Part shown: positions 1 to 4,538 of the stretch, in pieces
Layout of the letters: every line of letters begins with the position of its first letter
How positions within the stretch are numbered: the first letter of the stretch is position 1
DNA from: an uncultured Bacteroidales bacterium
Lineage (GTDB): Bacteria; Bacteroidota; Bacteroidia; Bacteroidales; Muribaculaceae
Length of the DNA: 6,834 bases
Direction of reading: 5' to 3'
NCBI GenBank assembly: GCA_947177325.1
Contig: CAMWUH010000119.1
Coordinates: forward strand, 1 to 6,834
Notes under the pieces: model-generated
Seen by the model: only the letters and a program-made list of their open reading frames with translations
Told to the model about the DNA's origin: nothing
The model's database searches: none
Program-made: the position numbers and the translations under genes

Positions 1-1541
1 GGGTAATAGGTCATGCGAGTACCCGGGCGAGTGGCCGCAAGCGAATGATCAGAGGCGAGTATCACCACGGTATTGTCATATAGGCCCATCTGCTTCAATT
101 GCACGAGGAACCACGCTAACTGACTGTCGAAATATTGCGTTGACCTGACAAATTTCAAATGCTCGGGCTGATACCCCTCATGGGCAAAATCACCCGACAT
201 AACATCATCCTCCGGCCACAATCCATAGTGCATCGACATGGTAACCGCCTCAATGAAAAAAGGTTGCTTCATCTTCGGCAAATCGCGCACAATGAGGTCA
301 AACATTGCACGGTCAGCACCAACCTCAACGGGGTCGACAACGAAATCTTCGGCCGACTTGATTGTTCCGAAGCCGAGATTGGCGAAGCTGACCCCCTTGT
401 TCCAAAAGTTAGGTTCGTTGGCAAAATATACGGCCGGATAATGGCCGGAGAGCTTCGTAGCAAGGCTTTCGTAGCTATTTTCCGCGCCATAGCGCATCAT
501 CGTAGAGCCCTTTGTCAATGGCAGAAGGCCGGTGTTAAGCAGCATCTGACCGTCGGAACTGATGCCGTCGCGCACCTGCGTAACCACATTAAGAGCCGAC
601 ACCGTGCCCGGCTCCCTGATCAAGCGATTGAGCGTTGGCGTAACCTCTACCCCTCCGATTTCACTATCGATGAACTCAGAATTCAGCGACTCCACGATTA
701 TCAAAATCAGATTCTTACCGCGGTTGTCAGCAAAGAGTTGTGTAAAATCGCTGTCGGCATATCGTGCTATGTGGCTCTCAACCAAGGCGAGTTGGTCATC
801 GGTGAGTTGGTGGCTTACCGTGAGGTAATCCAGAAGCTCTACAACCGAGGCTGCGGTATAGGCGGTCAAGCCGAAATCAAGGTAATAATGGGGTCGCTCC
901 ACATCCATGGGCACCCCTACTCGGCGGAACTTAAACGTTAGCCATCCCGAGGCGCTCCGCGGAGCATAGTCAAACGAGTGGTAGCGATACCAGGCCCACA
1001 CACCCGCTGCAGTTTGCCACACTACTAACACTACCAATATCAACAGTGTTGCCTTGCGCTTCACAGGCTTTGAAAGCCATTGTTTGCAGCCGCGCATCTT
1101 ACGCCATGATTTAACCCAATAGACGGTAAAAACTATCACCACTGCAATGTAGCCGGCATCGACCCAACGCACCAATCGCCTTATGCTGTCAATCAGTGCG
1201 TTATTGACATTGTCAGTCATTGTAAACACTGTCAGAGCGGGCATTTCACCCCCGAACCTGACGAAGGCCTGATTGAGCAGAAAAAAGGCTGTCAGCAGCC
1301 ACAATGCAGGCAGCATCACATAGCGCCATGACCGCCACCAAACGAAAGGCAACATCAAAACCACCGATTCGGCCAAAGCAAACAGCAAAGCCGTCAGCAC
1401 CCGCGATGGGGTTGCGCCAACGTAGGAATACAACATCAGTTCGAGAGCAAACAACGTCATCACTAACCACAAAGCAACCCAGAACGCAACTAAAAGTTGC
1501 GCCTGCGGGCTCTGTTTCAAACGATGATAAAGCTCTTTCAT
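1..1541 (-). CDS. LTA synthase-like membrane sulfatase-superfamily protein (3' end cut by window edge)
   Basis: An uninterrupted frame runs from the ATG at 1541 to the left edge: 513 complete codons, no stop, so the C-terminus is missing. The N-terminus has about five hydrophobic segments (roughly residues 17-38, 47-67, 73-93, 128-146, 165-184), followed by an extracytoplasmic domain with alkaline-phosphatase/sulfatase-superfamily motifs: NLILIIVESLNSEF with Glu284 as probable metal ligand, GISSDGQ at 326-332 where LtaS has its GKTSD nucleophile motif (Ser328 in place of Thr), SMHYG with His438, and VILASDHS with Asp498/His499 as metal ligands. This layout is that of lipoteichoic acid synthase and phosphoethanolamine transferase relatives. 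Known family members transfer phosphoglycerol or phosphoethanolamine from a phospholipid to an envelope acceptor. Gram-negative Bacteroidales have no lipoteichoic acid, so the acceptor here is unknown; a glycan or lipid head group is my inference. It is the last visible gene of the pheS cluster, 28 bp after the TRIC gene. Confidence 0.88.
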   Translation of the reverse strand, partial: MKELYHRLKQSPQAQLLVAFWVALWLVMTLFALELMLYSYVGATPSRVLTALLFALAESVVLMLPFVWWRSWRYVMLPALWLLTAFFLLNQAFVRFGGEMPALTVFTMTDNVNNALIDSIRRLVRWVDAGYIAVVIVFTVYWVKSWRKMRGCKQWLSKPVKRKATLLILVVLVVWQTAAGVWAWYRYHSFDYAPRSASGWLTFKFRRVGVPMDVERPHYYLDFGLTAYTAASVVELLDYLTVSHQLTDDQLALVESHIARYADSDFTQLFADNRGKNLILIIVESLNSEFIDSEIGGVEVTPTLNRLIREPGTVSALNVVTQVRDGISSDGQMLLNTGLLPLTKGSTMMRYGAENSYESLATKLSGHYPAVYFANEPNFWNKGVSFANLGFGTIKSAEDFVVDPVEVGADRAMFDLIVRDLPKMKQPFFIEAVTMSMHYGLWPEDDVMSGDFAHEGYQPEHLKFVRSTQYFDSQLAWFLVQLKQMGLYDNTVVILASDHSLAATRPGTRMTYY

Positions 1542-1569
1542 AAATATACTGTGACGAGGGAATGAGGAA

Positions 1570-2232
1570 TCAGTTGTTGTCGGTCAACTCATTCTCGGCC
1601 TTGACACTGTTAACGTTGAGCTGCGGCAAGCACCAGTTATAGTGAATCGCAAGCATGCGGAGCACGATGATTGTTATGCCACAAATCGACTGAGTCAACA
1701 CCGGGGGCAATTTCAGCGAGAATGCAGCCCAATAAAGCAGTCCGCCGGCAAGGCAGGCTGTTGCGTAGATATCCTTGCGAAAAAACAGTGGCTCCACATT
1801 AATTAATATATCGCGCACCACTCCGCCAAAGGAGCCGGTAATCACGCCCATCACAATGGCTACCCACATCGGATAATCTGCCGAAAGCGATTTCTCTATG
1901 CCTATGACCACAAAGAGGGCCAGGCCGATGGTGTCGAAGATGAACAGCGCTTTGTTCATGCTCACCAACAGCTTGCGAAATATAATCACAATGCCCAAAG
2001 CTGCTCCGGTGACTCCTAAGTAAACCCACGTCTGCATCCAGAAAACCGGTATGTCGAGCAGCACATCGCGAAGTGTACCACCCCCGATGGCAGTCACCAA
2101 GCCTACAACGTAAGCCCCGAAGAGGTCAAACTTCTTGTAGGCCGCCAATCTGATGCCGGAGATAGCGAAAGCAAATGTGCCAATAATTTCAATAATATAC
2201 AGGAATGTTGAATCTGGGAGTCCGGGAGTCAT
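1570..2232 (-). CDS. TRIC / UPF0126 family membrane channel protein
   Basis: A 220-residue, strongly hydrophobic protein with about seven predicted membrane segments (near residues 9-27, 37-52, 64-84, 93-111, 122-138, 154-171, 177-196). It shows the internal duplication of the bacterial trimeric intracellular cation channel family (formerly UPF0126, as E. coli YadS and YicG): AISGIRLA followed by GGGTLRD (50-56) in the first half, and FDTIGLALFVVIG followed by GSFGGVVRD (133-141) in the second. The glycine-rich GG..RD loops kink the pore helices in solved prokaryotic TRIC structures. Family members form homotrimeric channels permeable to K+ and Na+; the physiological role in bacteria is poorly defined. 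The C-terminal ~20 residues are polar and probably cytoplasmic or disordered. Full length for the family. The ATG at 2232 sits just before the first helix; the gap to nth is 16 bp, which argues for co-transcription. Confidence 0.93.
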   Translation of the reverse strand: MTPGLPDSTFLYIIEIIGTFAFAISGIRLAAYKKFDLFGAYVVGLVTAIGGGTLRDVLLDIPVFWMQTWVYLGVTGAALGIVIIFRKLLVSMNKALFIFDTIGLALFVVIGIEKSLSADYPMWVAIVMGVITGSFGGVVRDILINVEPLFFRKDIYATACLAGGLLYWAAFSLKLPPVLTQSICGITIIVLRMLAIHYNWCLPQLNVNSVKAENELTDNN

Positions 2233-2248
2233 AACTAAGGGTGCTTAA

Positions 2249-2887
2249 CTATTTGGTTTTGTTGTAATAACGGCAAACGTCGGCCAGAAAGCAGTTGAGA
2301 CAGTCAGGCCGACGGGCTTTGCAGACATAGCGGCCGTGAAGAATCAGCCAGTGATGGGCCAGCGGAACAATCTCCTCGGGGATATATTTCATCAACCGTT
2401 GTTCGGTTTGCAGTGGAGTGCGGGAATTGGTAGTCAAGCCTATGCGCTCGCTCACGCGAAACACATGGGTATCAACCGCCATAGCAGCCTTGTCAAACAC
2501 TACGGAGAGCATCACATTGGCCGTTTTGCGCCCAACGCCCGGCAATGTCATGAGCTCATCGATGTCGGCCGGAATTTCAGAGTTGAAGCGCTCGACGAGT
2601 ACGCGGGCTGCGCCCAAGAGCGATTTCGCCTTGTTGTTGGGGTAAGAGATTGACTTAATGTATTCGTAGATTTCCTCTACCGTAGAGGCAGCGAGCGACT
2701 CGGCATCGGGGTAGCGCTCAAAGAGCGCCGGAGTTACCATGTTGACGCGCTTGTCGGTGCATTGGGCCGAGAGGATTACGGCCAGGAGCAGATGAAAGGG
2801 TGAGTCATAGTGTAACTCGGTAGCCGCCTCAGGCATTGCCTCGGCGAAACGTTTGATAACAGCATCAAATCGCTCCTTAACAGTCAT
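2249..2887 (-). CDS. nth: Endonuclease III (DNA glycosylase/AP lyase)
   Basis: A base-excision repair enzyme that removes oxidised pyrimidines such as thymine glycol and cleaves the resulting abasic site by beta-elimination. Numbering from the ATG at 2887 (212 residues, against 211 in E. coli): the helix-hairpin-helix LPGVGRKTANVML carries the catalytic lysine at 121, AVDTHVFRV carries the catalytic aspartate at 139, and the C-terminal [4Fe-4S] cluster motif C-x6-C-x2-C-x5-C is intact at Cys189, 196, 199 and 205. LSAQCTDKRVN near residue 39 is also typical. I prefer the ATG at 2887 over the in-frame TTG six bases upstream (2893), because ATG is the usual start and the family length fits. It lies 25 bp downstream of crcB and 16 bp upstream of the TRIC gene, so it is probably expressed with them. 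MutY is less likely, as there is no C-terminal NUDIX-like domain. Confidence 0.97.
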   Translation of the reverse strand: MTVKERFDAVIKRFAEAMPEAATELHYDSPFHLLLAVILSAQCTDKRVNMVTPALFERYPDAESLAASTVEEIYEYIKSISYPNNKAKSLLGAARVLVERFNSEIPADIDELMTLPGVGRKTANVMLSVVFDKAAMAVDTHVFRVSERIGLTTNSRTPLQTEQRLMKYIPEEIVPLAHHWLILHGRYVCKARRPDCLNCFLADVCRYYNKTK

Positions 2888-2912
2888 ATTCAATATCGAT
2901 GAATTAAATGGA

Positions 2913-3281
2913 TTATATTTTTTGAGTCAGCACACCTGTAGCATACCATCCCACGGCAGTCAATGCCAAACCACCCAAAACGCTCACGGCCACATAGCCC
3001 AACGCTTCCGCTAACCGCCCTTCGCGCAGCAGCGTCAGAGTGTCGAAGCCAAACGATGAAAATGTAGTGAAGCCCCCCAACACACCGGTTACCAACAGCA
3101 ACGACAAAGCGCGCGAAGGTTGCAATCGCCACACTATCCCAATCAGCAAACACCCTGTGAGGTTAACCGCGATAAGTCCCCATCGGCTGCTGAAGGGCAT
3201 TGCTGCCTGAGCCAAGAAACGACAAGTTGCGCCAAGGGCTCCCCCAAGCGCAACTGTAAGTATGTCGGTAATCGGTGACAT
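2913..3281 (-). CDS. crcB: Fluoride channel Fluc/CrcB
   Basis: A 122-residue protein with four predicted transmembrane helices, the normal size for the family. It forms a dual-topology homodimer that exports fluoride from the cytoplasm, protecting enzymes such as enolase and pyrophosphatase. Visible signatures: GGALGATCRF at 13-22 with Arg21, the pore asparagine Asn40 in AVNLTGCLLIG, and GVLGGFTTFSSF at 66-77, which holds the central Na+-binding region (GGFTT) and the two phenylalanines of the 'Phe box' (Phe74, Phe77). Only one copy is present, which fits a homodimer rather than the paired-gene arrangement seen in some Firmicutes. The ATG at 3281 is fixed by an in-frame TGA at 3297-3299 just upstream. 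No fluoride riboswitch precedes it: the whole 23-bp gap to pheS is nearly filled by a perfect hairpin. Confidence 0.95.
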   Translation of the reverse strand: MSPITDILTVALGGALGATCRFLAQAAMPFSSRWGLIAVNLTGCLLIGIVWRLQPSRALSLLLVTGVLGGFTTFSSFGFDTLTLLREGRLAEALGYVAVSVLGGLALTAVGWYATGVLTQKI

Positions 3282-3285
3282 TACG

Positions 3286-3304
3286 CGAGCTGATTGTCAG
3301 CTCG
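3286..3304 (-). other. Perfect intergenic hairpin between pheS and crcB
   Basis: An exact 8-bp inverted repeat (cgagctga, 3-nt loop ttg, tcagctcg). On the transcribed strand it begins directly after the pheS stop codon (3305-3307) and ends 4 nt before the crcB ATG. No T-tract follows in the minus direction, so it is not a standard intrinsic terminator. It occupies the ribosome-landing region of crcB. The structure is seen directly; a role in mRNA processing or translational coupling is inference. Confidence 0.6.
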
Positions 3305-4324
3305 TTAGTGAGCCGGCTGGAATTCATCAAGGAAGCGCACGTCGTTTTCAGAGAACATGCGTAGGTCTTTCACTCGATATTTTAAGTTGGTGATACGTTC
3401 AACGCCCATACCCAATGCGAAGCCCGAATATTTCTTCGAGTCGATACCACAGGCCTCGAGCACGTTGGGGTCGACCATGCCACAACCGAGAATTTCGACC
3501 CATCCGGTGCCTTTGCAGAAAGCACATCCTTTGCCTCCACAGATGTTGCAAGAAATGTCCATTTCGGCCGATGGCTCCGTGAAGGGGAAGTAGCTGGGAC
3601 GGAGGCGAATTTTGGTGTCTGGACCAAACATCTCGCGGGCAAAGTAAAGGAGAGTTTGACGCAGGTCGGCGTACGACACGTTTTGATCAACATATAACGC
3701 CTCGACCTGATGGAAGAAGCAGTGGGCTCGAGCCGAGATAGCCTCGTTGCGATAAACGCGTCCGGGGCAGATGATACGAATCGGGGGCTCGGTGGTCTCC
3801 ATTACGCGCGATTGCACCGATGAGGTATGGGTGCGGAGCAACACATCTGGATTGCGCTGAATGAAGAAAGTGTCTTGCATGTCACGTGCAGGGTGGTCAG
3901 CTGCAAAGTTAAGCGATGAAAACACATGCCAATCATCTTCAATCTCAGGACCTTCAGCAATCGTAAAGCCCAAACGTCGGAAAATTGCTATAATTTCCTC
4001 TCGCACAATTGAGAGCGGGTGGCGAGTGCCGAGCTTCACGGGAGATGGAGTACGAGTCAAGTCAAGGCCGTCGAGCGAAGTATCAGCCGAAGCCAATTGC
4101 TTGCGGAGGTCATTGATTTTGTTAGTCGCCAACTCTTTGAGCTCATTGATTGCCATACCGATTTGACGTTTTTGGTCGGCTGCAACGTTACGGAAGTCGG
4201 CCATCAACGCCGACACTTCGCCTTTTTTTGAGAGATATTTTACGCGCAGAGCCTCAACTTGTTCCATTGTTGATGCGCTCAGTGCCTTGATTTCGTCTTG
4301 AAGTTGATTGATTTTATTGAGCAT
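3305..4324 (-). CDS. pheS: Phenylalanyl-tRNA synthetase alpha subunit
   Basis: The catalytic subunit of the (alpha-beta)2 enzyme that charges tRNA-Phe with phenylalanine in the cytoplasm. Length is 339 residues (E. coli 327). Residues 1-85 are charged and helical, matching the N-terminal coiled-coil arm that binds tRNA. Class II aminoacyl-tRNA synthetase signatures follow: motif 2 as GRVYRNEAIS..HCFFHQVEAL (188-210), EPSAEMD around 250-256, LGCGMVDPNVL around 279-289, and motif 3 as GFALGMGVERI (301-311). Between EPSAE and LGCGMV sits a four-cysteine insertion, C-x2-C-x4-C-x2-C at 259, 262, 267, 270, absent from E. coli PheS but, from memory, present in several Bacteroidetes and Firmicutes homologues. 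pheT is not adjacent, unlike in E. coli; to my recollection separation of pheS and pheT is usual in Bacteroidetes. The ATG at 4324 gives a family-like N-terminus and lies about 67 nt downstream of a Bacteroidetes -7 box. Confidence 0.98.
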   Translation of the reverse strand: MLNKINQLQDEIKALSASTMEQVEALRVKYLSKKGEVSALMADFRNVAADQKRQIGMAINELKELATNKINDLRKQLASADTSLDGLDLTRTPSPVKLGTRHPLSIVREEIIAIFRRLGFTIAEGPEIEDDWHVFSSLNFAADHPARDMQDTFFIQRNPDVLLRTHTSSVQSRVMETTEPPIRIICPGRVYRNEAISARAHCFFHQVEALYVDQNVSYADLRQTLLYFAREMFGPDTKIRLRPSYFPFTEPSAEMDISCNICGGKGCAFCKGTGWVEILGCGMVDPNVLEACGIDSKKYSGFALGMGVERITNLKYRVKDLRMFSENDVRFLDEFQPAH

Positions 4325-4341
4325 AAAGCGAATAGAGTGAT

Positions 4342-4353
4342 TATCAATTGATA
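4342..4353. repeat. 12-bp perfect palindrome in the pheS leader
   Basis: The sequence tatcaattgata is a perfect 12-bp palindrome 18 bp upstream of the pheS start, inside the predicted 5' leader. It could be an operator half-site pair, but a palindrome of this length is expected roughly once or twice by chance in a window this size, so its meaning is uncertain. Confidence 0.25.
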
Positions 4354-4356
4354 GCT

Positions 4357-4380
4357 GCGGCAGGTGAAAGCCAATGCCGC
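4357..4380 (-). other. Small GC-rich stem-loop in the pheS leader
   Basis: gcggca at 4357-4362 pairs with tgccgc at 4375-4380 around a 12-nt loop, giving a 6-bp GC-rich stem early in the predicted pheS transcript. No T-tract follows it, and I see no short leader peptide rich in phenylalanine, so it does not look like a classical pheST attenuator. Possibly a 5'-end stabilising structure. Confidence 0.3.
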
Positions 4381-4390
4381 TTCAACCTTG

Positions 4391-4398
4391 CAAAGGTA
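4391..4398 (-). promoter_or_regulatory. Bacteroidetes-type -7 box (TACCTTTG) for the pheS operon
   Basis: Read on the minus strand, TACCTTTG matches the TAnnTTTG -7 consensus recognised by the Bacteroidetes primary sigma factor. The DNA immediately upstream (4399-4440) is very AT-rich, with a run of seven T at the expected -33 distance but no clean TTTG box. The predicted transcript starts near 4384 and has a leader of about 60 nt before the pheS ATG. It is the only such box I found ahead of the five-gene cluster. Confidence 0.65.
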
Positions 4399-4458
4399 CA
4401 AATTTCTTTTCAATTTATAAAAAAATATTACTGTCCGCTAATCAATAAAATAGTGAGA

Positions 4459-4486
4459 GGCTGTATCGTAAAGCTAACATGCAGCC
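4459..4486 (-). terminator. Weak terminator candidate for the TonB-dependent receptor gene
   Basis: On the minus strand GGCTGCAT pairs with ATACAGCC (7 of 8 positions, one C/A mismatch) around a 12-nt loop. It lies about 52 bp past the receptor stop codon and is followed by a moderately T-rich stretch, TCTCACTATTTTATT. The tract is interrupted, so termination strength is doubtful, but the position between the receptor and the pheS promoter fits. Confidence 0.35.
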
Positions 4487-4538
4487 AGGTGTAACAAATA
4501 TTGGGGAACCGGGTCTGAATATTAAAGCATTGTCGCGA

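Noticed and set aside
159..941. A 260-codon open frame on the plus strand
   Set aside because: It lies fully antisense to the LTA-synthase-like gene, whose frame carries recognisable metal-site motifs; the plus-strand translation is basic, low in recognisable motifs and resembles no family I know.
1246..1543. Short overlapping open frames on both strands near the start of the LTA-synthase-like gene
   Set aside because: The minus frame ending at 1541 is continuous for 513 codons with a normal membrane-protein N-terminus; the shorter frames are shadows of it.
2891..2893. TTG as the start of nth
   Set aside because: An ATG two codons downstream (2885-2887) gives the family's usual length and is the more common start codon.
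2890..3153. An 87-codon minus-strand frame inside crcB
   Set aside because: It is out of frame with the crcB reading, which contains all expected Fluc motifs at full length.
3286..3304. Hairpin after pheS as an intrinsic terminator
   Set aside because: No T-tract follows on the transcribed strand and the next gene starts 4 nt later, so termination there is unlikely.
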